A stretch of 64,000 bases of DNA from Cryptomeria japonica (lineage: Eukaryota; Streptophyta; Pinopsida; Cupressales; Cupressaceae). Position numbers and translations under genes: made by a program. This document shows, piece after piece, positions 33,994 to 44,774 of this stretch. The notes beneath the pieces are model-generated. The model worked only from the letters and a program-made list of their open reading frames with translations. It was not told where the DNA came from and did not search any database. The stretch's first letter is position 1, and each line of letters opens with the position of its first letter. Location of the stretch: NCBI RefSeq assembly GCF_030272615.1, contig NC_081411.1, positions 209,891,744-209,955,743 on the forward strand, given 5' to 3'.

Positions 33994-34998
33994 ATGGATT
34001 TTATGGACGAGCTCCCTGAACAAATATTTCGAGATATCTTATTAAGAGTACCCTATAAATCTCAATCAAACATTAAGCAATTGTTAAAACCCGCCCAAGA
34101 AATGATGGATTGCTTAGAGTTTTATCAAGATAGAATTAAGTTTGGGACGGCTAAGAAATATATTTGTTTCCTCCAGCATGCTGGGATATCTATATACAAC
34201 CCTCTTGATCAATCATTGGAAATGCTCCCTCCTATTCCCACCGGATTCGAAATCTTAAGGATTTCTCAGATTCAATGTGTTAAACACAAAATCGTTTTGC
34301 TGGGCTTGGAACATGATGGCAGTTTTAGTAAAAAAATTCTGATATATGATCTATTATGTAGTACATGGAAGCAAGGTGCTGAATTTCCCACTGGCAAACA
34401 TGCAGCCCTATTTGCATGTTGTGCCACGCCTCAAGGATCAATTTACATTGCAGGAGGAATTGAAGAAGATGGTTTTAACGATGAACTCTCTGATGCGGCT
34501 GTCTATAGAGTGGATGAAGACAAGTGGGAACTTCTTCCCCAGATGCAGGAAGAAATTGGCCCGTGTAGGGGTGTTTTCATTGAAGGAATGTTTTATGTCA
34601 TTGGTATTTCGAATAATATAAGTCAGAGGTTTGATCCCAACACAGGAGTATGGACAACAATAGAAAATATGTCTCTGTATAATTCATGGCACGTCCAGCT
34701 TGTGTACGATTTTGCACAACTATATGCATTTGGAAGGAACGGAATGGAGAAATACGATTGGAAAGGAAATATGTGGACAAATTTCGATTTTCCTGAAGAG
34801 ATTTTCTTTGTTCGTGCCACAGCATGGTGTGATAGAATTTTCGTTTGCGGATATAATAATCCTAACTTCGAATTAGGGGCCCCAGTGTTTTATATGTATA
34901 AACCTGAAGCAGCTTTCTATGATAGGTGGATTTCTCTTGACAGGCCAAGACAATTTCTGGAAATGGAAGTCATTGCTGTCGCCACGATAGAAATTTAG
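33994..34998 (+). CDS. F-box/kelch-repeat protein, copy A
   Basis: An uninterrupted 334-codon single-exon gene. The ATG at 33994 gives MDFMDELPEQIFRDILLRVP; the frame is open two codons further up only by a TTG. Residues ~5-45 are an F-box, but the usual C-terminal ..CRSW.. is replaced by QLLKPAQEMM before the conserved FYQDRIKFGT. Kelch-like blades follow: GSIYIAGGIEEDGF (~148), DEDKWELLPQM, GVFIEGMFYVIG (~193), SQRFDPNTGVWTTIEN and RIFVCGYNNPN (~280). Proteins of this type (Arabidopsis KMD/At1g80440-like) recruit substrates to SCF ubiquitin ligases, some acting on cytokinin-response regulators or phenylalanine ammonia-lyase. The substrate here is unknown. It is nearly identical to copy B (seven base differences). 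Confidence 0.88.
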   Translation: MDFMDELPEQIFRDILLRVPYKSQSNIKQLLKPAQEMMDCLEFYQDRIKFGTAKKYICFLQHAGISIYNPLDQSLEMLPPIPTGFEILRISQIQCVKHKIVLLGLEHDGSFSKKILIYDLLCSTWKQGAEFPTGKHAALFACCATPQGSIYIAGGIEEDGFNDELSDAAVYRVDEDKWELLPQMQEEIGPCRGVFIEGMFYVIGISNNISQRFDPNTGVWTTIENMSLYNSWHVQLVYDFAQLYAFGRNGMEKYDWKGNMWTNFDFPEEIFFVRATAWCDRIFVCGYNNPNFELGAPVFYMYKPEAAFYDRWISLDRPRQFLEMEVIAVATIEI

Positions 34999-35498
34999 TA
35001 TAACATATAACATGAGATAAGATGTGATTGCCCTGTAAGCTCAAGGATAAGGAAAAAGAAGTTGGAGATCGGCCCTGCCAAACAGGAAAGGTCATAACAG
35101 GATCATCACAGCACACCATTGGGTCTGTTTCCACTATTGGTATCGGCCATCAATTAAGAAATACATTTGAGTTAAATCATATATAATGTATGATGTAAAA
35201 AAAACCATTATCTTAATTATGGATATCTCCTCTACGAACCTTTTTTTTTATTCTAAAATGATCATCATTTATTTATTGAAAATACACATTAAATTTCATA
35301 ACAATCATCTCTTTATGGTTTGTTAATTAGAATAAAATATTTGTAGTACAAATGCTTTTTTTACTTTATTGTTAAACTCAAACTTATTTTAGAAAGTTCA
35401 ATATAAAATAAAAGTGTTAGACAATAAATGGAGCATTGATGATGCTTGATATGTGAGGAAGCTATTTCCAAGCTGATAGCAAAGAAAAATGTTCTACT
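34999..35498. other. 3' flank of F-box gene A
   Basis: AT-rich flank with no gene seen. The first ~210 bases match block B with a few differences. Near 35.33 kb a ~410 base piece present in B (50554-50967) is missing, with TAT at both edges in B. Confidence 0.65.
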
Positions 35499-35757
35499 TG
35501 TTAGTTTAAAATGAGCAAGAGAAGAACATAAGATAAACAAAAAATAGCAGAAAAGCAAATCAGACAACAAGAACACGAGATGAATTTATAGCGGTTCAGC
35601 AATTGCCTACGTCCACTCGCAAAGAAGGGATCTATCACATTAACCAATATCAATATTACATAGCCATACACATATTATTTATACATTTCTTCACCCATGA
35701 AGGAAGAGCTGGGGAAGCCAAACAGTCATATGACCATTGGGCTTCATATATCCAACA
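35499..35757 (-). repeat. 3' LTR of E4
   Basis: 259 bases; the minus strand reads TGTTGGATATATGAAGCCCA to TTTTAAACTAACA. ATGGGGGAGAT (35758-35768, minus) is the adjoining polypurine tract. Same as 51151-51409. Confidence 0.85.
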
Positions 35758-35813
35758 ATCTCCCCCATGAAGCCCAACTGGTACAGGAAACATCCCTGCT
35801 TCCTTTTCTAATT

Positions 35814-36029
35814 TCATATTATAACCAGTCTACTAGATTTTAGCTTTGCAAACTTCTTTTCACGAACACTACAAGTGAATCTCCTCCATGTCAAATCGGA
35901 GTTATAAACAACTTCTCCTACGACAAACACAAACTTACTAATAGAAACATTACTTTTTGCAAGGTCATAATAAACACCTCCATCACAATCACCTTCCCCT
36001 TTGCTCCCCTTCTTGTAAACACTGAACAA
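35814..36029 (-). pseudogene. E4 C-terminal ORF segment
   Basis: A 71-residue frame with GEGDCDGGVYYDLA and YNSDLTWRRFTCSVREKKF, homologous to 7150-7350 in E1 and 62.9-63.06 kb in E3. A basic end (KKFAKLKSSRL) is present. It has no assigned domain. Conservation in the same position before the 3' LTR suggests it is the end of the element's coding region. Confidence 0.5.
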
Positions 36030-36230
36030 AGAACCTAAAAAATCACCATTAGTTGGTTATAATACCCAAAAATAAAACTATCTAACCCAAAACTCAAACA
36101 TTTCCTATTGCTAGTAACCACACATTTGGGTCCACTTGTCCTCTTCTTGGAAGTCTAGTAAATCAACTTCCTACCAAGGGTTTTGATAATTCTTGTTTAC
36201 TTGGTGTGACACTTGATCTGCAACCATGCT

Positions 36231-36965
36231 CTACATTATTCTTGTGCACTTAGATGGTCCATAAGAATATTTGCTTCCATCATTTACTCTATTAACGTTA
36301 CTATTGACTAGAATACCTTCTGCACTATCAGCATGGTGAAGCCCACCATTCAGCCTTTCAATGGTACTTCCACCTTCGTTCATAATACAATTATGGGTCT
36401 GAGGGTCCAAGGACTCAAATGCTATGACACGAGCACCAAATCTACTGCCAGCAGGGTGTCGTGGCATAGAATCCTTGTGAGGCTCAAAACAAAGCTTCTT
36501 TGTGGTCTTGCCAAGATCAATATCATACAATAGAATTATTTAATTGGCAAATCCAACCTTGGAATGGAAGGAAGAATTATTTTCGTCATTTTTAGGGTTT
36601 AAATTCTCTCTCTTATCCCCTATGTAACAACCCAATGGAGGGTATTCAGAGAAACTTTCCACAACCATATGCTTGAATAGAATCATGTTAACGAATCCAA
36701 CATCACCATTTTTTAAGAAATTAAGTTCCTTCTCAATCTCCTTGTTGTTCAAATCATTTACACATACCACAACTGCATCATGAGATGAAAAAGAAATGGA
36801 ACCAGAATCTCTACGCGTTGCAGTTGGCATGTTACATGCTAGCTTAATTTTCTTACAATTCCCCATGACATCAGGGCACAGTCCTGAAGCAAAGCTCCCA
36901 TGTTCGCAAATGACACCAAATGCCGAGCCGACCAGCCATGGGTTCATACTCATGCTCATTTCCAT
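36231..36965 (-). pseudogene. E4 middle ORF (one stop)
   Basis: The frame starts [20 protein letters not shown] and passes [36 protein letters not shown] and [21 protein letters not shown] lies at 36540-36542; beyond it come [34 protein letters not shown] and [14 protein letters not shown]. In the block B copy (51844-52338) the stop position is open, so the ancestor was readable there. The protein is absent from E1. I recognise no domain; it may be sequence captured from a host gene, which is inference. Confidence 0.5.
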
Positions 36966-36967
36966 CT

Positions 36968-37699
36968 TCAGTTTTGGTAGTCAACATTGTTTTCAGACTC
37001 CTTCGAATCGACCACAAAAGGTTCCTTCATCACCCACAGAAAAGCCATCTCTTCACCTCCATATGCAGTAAGATTAGGACCACTTAGATAACCATATTCA
37101 GTACTAATAGATTCCTTGTTAGAAAAGTTGTTTGTATTTCTTGTAGAAGCTTGTGTACTACCTGCAATCAAAGCATTCCATTCTGCCTCTACTTCTGCAA
37201 TCTGCAACAATAAATCAACACTCTCATTTCCTTTTTGAAAATTAATTTCCTCAAAGACCATATTCTCAGCCTTTCTAAAATCTTTTAGATCCTGCACAAC
37301 CTTGAGCCAGAGGCTCTCTCCCACCTCCTTGAGCTCTATAATCTCTGTGCTCCTGGGAACTTCAGTTGCCAGGCACATTGAATCCTCTTGTGGATTCTTT
37401 CCACCAAGAAAAGGATTTCCTATCAATAACGCATGCATTTTTGTGAGGAAAGAGTCCTTTGTCAGGAGCTTCCCATCACTTTCCTCTTGCTGAAATACGG
37501 TCTCTTCAGAAAAATCTAATTCTTTCTCAAAGCTATCTTTTCCAATATTCATGATGCGACACAAAACTATTAACTTCTGGTCCATACAAATCAGTTTTTC
37601 TATGAATAGGAGATTCTCTTCATTCAACCTCATCAATTTTTCATTTTCATAATCCTCTTGAGCCTTGTTCTCAACTTTCATGTAAGCTTTTTGGTCCAT
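36968..37699 (-). pseudogene. E4 coiled-coil ORF
   Basis: The longest intact version of the family's coiled-coil protein (243 residues). It contains YENEKLMRLNEENLLFIEKL, a repeated LICMDQK element, FQQEESDGKLLTKDSF, GNPFLGGKNPQEDS and LLLQIAEVEAEWNALIAGST. The E1 equivalent is 6350-7016. The acidic N-terminal segment of E1 is missing here. The strongly charged, Leu-spaced heptads suggest oligomerisation, as in Gag-like or structural proteins; function is unproven. Confidence 0.6.
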
Positions 37700-37877
37700 A
37701 CAAATCAGTTATTCTGTGAGTGAGAGACATTCATGTAAACATTACTGGTTACTAGATTGCCATGCACAAGAGGAATTTAGGATTCAGGAAAGGGCTTTAG
37801 AAACCATGTAACAAATGGAAATGCCAAGCGTAAAGCCTAATTATTTGCCAGTGGCTTCCATCTTGTACCAATGTGGG

Positions 37878-38172
37878 AGCTTTTGAAATAAGATATGCAC
37901 ACGCATCACAGGATAACGGTAGGGAGATTTTTGAAAGCTATTATAGTTTGAAATGCCCTGGTTTTAGACATTTAGGAAAGGATAAATGTGGAATTATAGA
38001 CCTCGCACCTGTATTTGTTGATAGAATGCTTCAAAGTTTTGTCATGTCATGGAATGCGTCAATTGCAAGAGATGCGGAAATAGATTTGATGGAAAGTCTT
38101 TGGAAATTTGCACACTCATTGGTGACTGTTAGATCTAACCCCCACAACCTTCAGCCTACATCCTCCATATGT
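37878..38172 (+). pseudogene. PPR-protein fragment, copy A1
   Basis: The + strand frame reads FEIRYAHASQDNGREIF, CGIIDLAPVFVDRML and SFVMSWNASIARDAEIDL. CGxIDLA..F.DRM....SWNA.IAR is the pattern of plant PLS-type pentatricopeptide repeats, which bind organellar RNA in working proteins. The repeat is degenerate and ends abruptly in E-family sequence at 38173. Three related fragments lie at 39712, 53513 and 55330. Confidence 0.55.
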
Positions 38173-39711
38173 TGACTAGAATACCTTCTACACTCTCAAC
38201 ATCGTGAAGCCCACCAATCAGCCTTTCTATGGTACTGCCACCTTCGTTCATAATACAATTATGGGTCTAAGGGTCCAAGGACTCAAATGTTGCAACACAA
38301 GCACTAAATCTACTGCCAGTAGGGTATCGTGGCATGGAATCCTTATTAGGTTCAAAACAGAGCTTCTTTGTTGTCTTGCCATGATCAATATGATACAATA
38401 AAATTATTTCATTGGCAAATCCAACCTTGGAATGGAAGGAAGAATTATTTTCATCATCTTTAGGGTTTAAATTCCTGCTCTTATCCCTTTTGTAACAACC
38501 CAATGGAGGGTATTTAGAGAAACTTTCCACAACCATATGCTTGGTTAGAATCATCTTAATGAATCCAACATCACCATTTTAAAAGAAATTAGGTTCCTTC
38601 TCAATCTCCTTGTTGTTCAAATCATTTACACATGCCACAACTACATCATGAGATGAAAAAGAAATGGAACCAGAATCTCTGCGCTTTATAGTTGGTAGGT
38701 TACGTGCTAGCTTAATTTTCTCACAATCCCCCATGACATCAGGGCACAGTCTCGAAGCAAAGCTCCCATGTTCCCAAATGACACCAAATGCCGAGCCGAC
38801 CAGCCATGGGTTCATACTCAAACTCATTTCCATCTTCAGTTTTGGTAGTCAACGTTCTTTTCAGACTTCTTCGAATTGACCATAGAAGGTTCTTTGACAA
38901 TCTCTTCACCTCCATATGCAGTAACATTAGGACTACTTAGATAACCATATTCAGTACCAGCAGATTCCTTGTCATAAATATTGTTTGTATTTCTTGTAGA
39001 AGCTTGTGTACTACCTGTAATCAAAGCATTCCACTCTACCTCTACTTCTGCAGTCTGCAACAATAAATCAACACTCTCCTTTCCTTTTGGAAAATTAATT
39101 TCCTCAAAGACCATATTCTCAGCCTTTCTAAAGTCTTTTAGATCCTGCACAGCCTTGAGCCAAAGGCTCTCTCCCGCCTCCTTGAGCTCTATAATCCTTG
39201 CGCTCCTGGGAACTTCAGTCACCAGGCACCCTGAATCCTCTTGTGGATTCTTTCCACCAAGGAAAGGATTTCCTATCAATAAGGCATGCATTTTTGTGAG
39301 GAAAGAGTCCTTTGTCAGGAGGTTTCCATCGCTTTCCTCTTGCTGAAATATGGTCTCTTCAAAAAAATATGATTATTTCTCAAAGTTATCTTTTTCAATA
39401 TTCATGATGCGACACAAAACCATTGACGTCTGATCCATACAAATCAGTTTTTCTATGAGTAGGAGATTCTCTTCATTCAACCTCATAAATTTTTCTTTTT
39501 CATAATCCTCTTGAGCCTTTCATGTAAACTTTCTGGTCCATACAAATCAGTTTTTCTATGAGGGAGAGACATTCATGTAAACGATATTGGTTACTAGATC
39601 GCCAAGCACAGGAGGAATTCAAGATTCAGGGAAGGGCTCTAGAGACCCTGTAGCAAATAAAAATGCCAAGTGTAAAGCCTAATTATTTGCCACTGGCTTC
39701 CATCCTGTACC
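38173..39711 (-). mobile_element. E-family remnant E5 (local duplication)
   Basis: Bases 38173-40018 repeat 36303-38172 (middle ORF, coiled-coil ORF, PPR fragment), a direct tandem duplication of about 1.87 kb whose joint reads CCTCCATAT|GT. There is no LTR in this copy. Reverse-strand frames 38267-38554, 38579-38833 and 38836-39291 correspond to the E4 ORFs, with extra frameshifts. Block B has the same arrangement, so the duplication is older than A/B. Confidence 0.75.
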
Positions 39712-40400
39712 AACGTGGGAGCGTTTGAAATAAGATATGGACATGCATCATAGGATAATGGTAGGGAGATATTTCAAAGTTATTATAGTTCGAAATGGCC
39801 TGGTTTTAGACATGTAGGAAAGGATAAATGTGGAATTATAGACCTCACACCTGTATTTGCTGACAGAATGCTTCAAAGTTTTGTCGTCTCATTGAATGCG
39901 TCGATTGTAAGAGCTGCAAAAATAGATTTGGTGGAAAGGCTTTGGAAAGTTGCACACTCGTTGGTGACTGTCAGATCTAACCCCCACAACCTTCAGCCTG
40001 CATCCTCCATATCTGTGCCAAAATTGGCTTTTGGGGCGTTGTCGTTGTGACATCTTTTTTTGCCATGTACACAAAATGTGAGGGTAGAGGCTTGGCATGT
40101 GGTCTACGTAACAAAATTGCCTAATGGAGATGTGGTCTCCTCATTGTCAATATTGTGAGATTCCGACAAACAGATTTACTGAAAAGGCTTCAGAATCTTT
40201 CAAACAAATGCAGATAGCAGGCGTAGAGCCAAACTCTTTTTCCTGTCACCTCCAGCAGCCAATTATTTTTTACAGAATACCTCTAAGAAATGTCATCTCA
40301 TCGAATGCAAGGATAGGAAGATTTTGTAGAAAATATATTTGATGGAAAGACTCCTGCCAATTGGAATACGTCCAGAAGAATATATATATATATTTTCAAA
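39712..40400 (+). pseudogene. PPR-protein pseudogene, copy A2 with 3' continuation
   Basis: After the same fragment as at 37878 (DRMLQSFVVSLNASIVRAA), the sequence continues through ~100 bases of broken frame. It then reads FTEKASESFKQMQIAGVEPN SF and PLRNVISSNARIGRFCRK, a second PPR unit in the correct order, then stops. EKALxxFKQMQxAGVxPNSF is a very typical PPR loop. The tail overlaps the start of block U2 and recurs at 55725-55940 and at 1-60. The fragment is not functional. Confidence 0.6.
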
Positions 40401-42530
40401 ACAAATGCTGCCAGATTTCTTTTCGAGTAGATTACACTTTCAAAACAAATGCACCATTCCTCATTTATTACAAGGCCATGCTCTGCAAGCAAGCACGCTT
40501 TCTACTTTACTATCTCTCTCGTCCTCTCTTCAAGTTTCAAAATGTTTTTCTTTACTGTTCCTTTTTTAAAAATTTTCCATTCATGCCTTTGACCACTTGG
40601 TCGGGGATGTGACATGCTACTGATCAACTAGCTCTTATACGAAATGTTGTAGATGTAAATTACGGTATCTTTTTAGCTTTCCAGATCTTTGGATATTTCA
40701 ATGCCACTAGTAAATCCATACATTAAAAATAAAATTCATATTTATGCCATTAGTCTTAAATAAGGAGAATGATTAAAGCTATGAGATTTCTACAATCCAT
40801 TTTGTATTCTAGTGTATTTTTTCTGGATTCGATTTTGTGTATGTTTTCCATCAATGTTCCGAATCACACTCCATGATTCATCATCACGATGAAAAGAATT
40901 CCCAAGACATGAAAGATGATGAATCACTTCCTTTCTGAATAATTTTACTGTAAGTAACTTTCCATCTTATTTGCGCTAGGACATTAAAAGTGTTTTCTTG
41001 AAGTGGTTTACCTTTAACAAAATTCTTACAACTTTTAAAAACCATCTCTCTACATTTTTATTGAAATTTAGATTTATTTATTTTTAATAGAGAATTTAAT
41101 TAATGCTAAACATTTTTTGAATGGAATAATTTGAATAGATTTTATTTTAATAGTTATATTAAGCTCATGAAAATTAAGATTCTAATTGTAAATCTATATC
41201 ATTTTACTGAAAATAATTTTGGATCCACGAATAGTGATGAAGATTCTAATTTTTTCTATAGCTGGAAAAAATAAAGAAAGATCTAACATTCATCTCTCGT
41301 TGAAGAAATCTCATCTTTCTAAATGAGGGCACTGAGATTTGCCTGTTTCTGAATTATGACCAACAATGCTATGATGACGGTTGGAAGGCCCTCAGCTCCT
41401 CCAAAAACAATTCAACAATTCAACCAAGCTCGTACCCTATGAAGAGAGAAAAAAATCTGGAACAAATAATCCAAAATAAAATGAGTAGGAAGCCGAAAAA
41501 CTCTATAAACTCATCCCTTTGGAGAGAAAAGTAGAAAAAATCTAAATTCTTGAATTTCAATTGAATGGATAAGAGATTTGTGAGGTCCCATATACAATTC
41601 AATATTGATAATTTATATCTTATGCTATTATAAGATTATCTACTTGAGTTTATCAAATCACATAGGTTACCGAAAGGCATGTTTTGAATTTATGGTGAAG
41701 TTTTGCTAGGGTTTTGGGAGGGTTTAAGGAATGGTGCCTAGTACATTAAAGAATTTTGTTGTGACACTTACTACAATGTGTACGAAGATATAAACTACTA
41801 CCATAAATATAAAAGAGAGAGAGATGCATTCTAAAGTTATGGATAGTAGACAGCAAGTCAAAGATATTATAGATTATATAAAAAATTACTTCTAAGAGGA
41901 AAACAATATAAGTATGGATAAGAAGGTAAAAATTTATTTGAAAATTTTTGAAACTAAGAAATTATTTAAAAAGTAGCATTAGAATAACATATTTTGGAGA
42001 AGAACCCTCATTTTAGATGAGGCAAAAGATGAACCTAAGAATAGACAATCACTAATATTCAGAGAAAGATTAATATAAAGAAGGAACCTAATTAACTAGA
42101 AAGGTCTAAAAGAGAAGTCAGAGTTGTCCACATTGGGTTACACATGGCTAAAAGAGAAGTCTTTGAAAAAGTCCAATTGGAGTCTGACTTGCTAAATACT
42201 ATCAATTGTCTGAATGGATGCATGGATCCTAGCTGGACAATGGCTAATCTGATCAAGGATTGCCGGGTTTTATTATCTAGCAAATGGCAGCGAGGTGCTG
42301 AAATTACCACTGCTAGATCTCTATCCGTATTTGCATGTTCTGCCTCACCCGAAGGAGCAATTTACATTGCCAGAGGAGCAATTTTTATTCTCCTTGTGCT
42401 TCTAGTGGACGTAGCCACTTAGTGGTCAACCACGTTAATCTTGTGCCTTGAGTTCTTTGTTGTGTCTATTATTCTTTCAGCTATTTTGCATTCATTATTA
42501 TGTGTTCTCTCTACCTATTTTAAAATAGAT
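40318..42530. repeat. Tandem-segment copy U2 (internally deleted)
   Basis: It matches U1 and U3 but lacks U1 bases ~541-1700 (junction near 40927) and ~2448-4778 (junction near 41651), including the LINE-like insert and the right arm of the hairpin. It ends in E-family LTR sequence at about 42529. It shares with U3, not U1, the deletion joining kelch to LTR near 42392. Confidence 0.8.
42144..42422 (+). pseudogene. Chimeric ORF: RNase H-kelch-LTR, U2
   Basis: A 92-codon open frame starts MAKREVFEKVQLESD (LINE RNase H), becomes kelch at LLSSKWQRGAEI and SVFACSASPEGAIYIARG, and ends in LTR-encoded ILLVLLVDVAT. The U3 counterpart (61203-61481) is also open; U1 is not. All three pieces are derived from other genes, so a function is doubtful, but the frame has survived in two copies. 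Confidence 0.5.
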
Positions 42531-42593
42531 AATCACACATGGCTATTATTATGTGTCCTATTATATACATGCCATGGATGGATGGGCAAACAA
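42530..42593. other. Filler DNA at a deletion junction
   Basis: About 60 bases join E-family LTR to the Copia-derived element. They contain AATCACACATGGC (42531-42543; also at 42612-42624) and ATTATTATGTGT (42545-42556; also at 42494-42505). This looks like templated filler from end-joining repair. Confidence 0.55.
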
Positions 42594-43647
42594 TATTCTT
42601 TCCATCTATCAAATCACACATGGCACAACTAAGAGAATTGCGGAGTTCACACTTGAGTCAATTTTCATTAGAGACTTCAAGACTAGAGCTATCATTGCGA
42701 CTGGGATGGTTGATCATGCATCTTGGTTATACTCTTTTTCATATTTTGTTGATGTTGATGATGATGATTTCACATATGATGATTCTACATATGACGATTA
42801 CACTTCTTGTGATGGTTTATCTTTTGAGGAGAACTTTGGGTACTTGAACTTGGGGATTCCCACATGTGACCTCGCTCTTGAGCCTTGTATTTCATCTCAT
42901 CCTATTGATATCACAACACCTATTGCACTTGATGATGTGGATAGTGTGATAGTCTTTCCTTCATGTGATTCAGTGCAACAGGATATTTCATGTCTTCGAG
43001 CTTCAATTTCATTGGATGATTACTTGATAGACATTGCGGGTTTATTTGTGGAGTCCTACATTGCAAATTTGAGAGACATAATTGATGATATTCATCTTCT
43101 CTTTGATGAAGATGATCCTTATTCGATTGTTGCAAGGGATCACTTTGACCCTCTTATTTATTGTCTACATGATCATTCTTTCAAGGTTGACATGATTGTG
43201 GATACTTATGTACAATAGTTTAAGGAGGTCTCTTTATGTTTAGAGGAGACATGTGAGTCTTTGGATCATGTTCTAAATTCATCTGCACTAGATCTTGGAG
43301 TTCATTTTTCAATAGTGTGGAGCATTTTACCACCTTTGGAGGGGGTATCTTTCAGCATCGACATGGGGACACTTTAGTAGTTTTTAGAGATTCCATTCAT
43401 CATGAGATTTTTTTGTACATCTTCCCTTCATGATTGGGGAGACTTCATGGATAGACCTTTGGTTTTGTTTCTTCTTAAGGGGAGGAATGTTGTTCGATGT
43501 CCGTGGAGTAGTTTCTTCATACATCATCGAGCTTCTATCATTGGCGCAGATTCTACATTGAGGGGGGGCTTCCTAGCTTCTCTTCTTCTCTCATATGGGG
43601 GTGATTTTTTCCTGACATGGGGTTTTGTTCCTCACACACTTCTATGA
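42553..43647 (+). pseudogene. Acidic ORF of the Copia-derived element, block B
   Basis: Best-preserved copy: open for 221 codons (42553-43218) through the protease end (NNILSIYQITHGTTKRI), TGMVDHASWLYSFSYF, the Asp-rich VDVDDDDFTYDDS, FGYLNLGIPTCDLALEP and VDSVIVFPSCDSVQQD to VDMIVDTYVQ. A TAG follows, then two TAGs near 43.38 kb, and the hydrophobic C-terminus ends at 43647. The first ~14 codons come from filler DNA. The product has no known domain; it occupies the position of pol. Confidence 0.6.
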
Positions 43648-43904
43648 GATTTCTATTGTATATTTTTCATCTCTCTTTTGGGGGAGGTTTTTTTCCCAAT
43701 GAGTTTTTCTCTCTTACCCCGCTTTTTGAGAGATTTCATTGCATTGGTTTGCATGTATTTGCATTTTTCCATGGGTACCTAACATGACCTCATACCCGAG
43801 ACCCATCTTGCATTTATTAGTTGCATTGTAGACTTAAGTGCATTCCCCTAAGTTGCACATAAGCGGGGGAGTTTGTGTAAATGATTATTGATCATGGATA
43901 TTAT
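42594..43904 (+). mobile_element. Copia-derived element remnant, block B
   Basis: It corresponds to 20590-21130 plus 27803-28591, that is, the 3' half of the Copia-derived element without the nested insertion. GATGA at 43111-43115 is the empty target site. PPT and truncated 3' LTR are as in block A. The 5' LTR, gag and the protease active site are missing. Confidence 0.85.
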
Positions 43905-44774
43905 TGTTCAACATTTGGATAGACTTAACATCTATAAATTTCCTATTAATCTCAGATAATTCCTCAATAAGGCTATAATTCTATGTTATGTTTGCATGAT
44001 TGGCATAACTATTGAAGGTGAGATGATGGTGGATGACTGCACTGGTAGAGGAGAGATGACATGATCAATTATTTGTGTTGTCATTGATGGCAACTACTGT
44101 CAACTAATGTTTGATGATGTTTACAAATGGTTTTTGATGATTGAATTTTTGGCTGATTGATTTGGTCTACCGTAGTTAAAGTTTGACAGTTTGACAGGGC
44201 TTACCGACAATACTAGAAATTAGGATATTAACTGGTAAAGCAGATAAGTTTTGATGGAATCAGGTGACTGGTGATGTTTCGTGACTTGTGGTTTGAAACA
44301 TAAGCTTTTATGATAGAATTAAGTATGTAATCAGAACCACACCCTATGATGGTTACTGAAAGGCATGTTTTGAATTTATGGTGAAGTTTTGTTGTGACAC
44401 TTACTACAATGTGTACGAAGATATAAACTACTACCATAAATAGAAAAGAGATAGAGATGCATTCTAAAATTATGGATAGTAGACAGTAGGTCAAACATAT
44501 TACAAATTATATAAAAAATTACTTCTAAGAGGAAAATAATATAAGTATGGATAAGAAGGTTAAAAAAAATTTGAAAATTTTTGAAATGTAGAAAATTATT
44601 TAAAAAGTAGTGTTAGAATAACATATTTTGGAGAAGAACCCTAATTTTAGATGAGCCAAAAGATGAACCTAAAAATAGATAATCACTAATATTGAGAGAA
44701 AGATTAATATAAAGAAGGAACCTAATTAACTAGAAAGGTCTAAAAGAGAAGTTAGGGTTGCCCACATTGGGTTA

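Larger units (their letters stand above)
35499..37877 (-). mobile_element. E-family LTR element remnant E4, block A
   Basis: A minus-strand LTR (35499-35757) with the same ends as E1, then a polypurine tract, then reverse-strand ORFs homologous to the E1 interior. A possible degenerate PBS (minus strand ATTGGTACAAGATGG) lies at about 37864-37878, but no 5' LTR follows; PPR-like sequence starts instead. The interior is longer than E1 because it carries a middle ORF (36231-36965) that E1 lacks. The F-box gene upstream is convergent with it. Confidence 0.75.

Noticed and set aside
36333-36533. Plus-strand frames opposite the E4 ORFs
   Set aside because: The minus strand has the longer frames, conserved with E1 in protein sequence, so the plus-strand frames are shadows.
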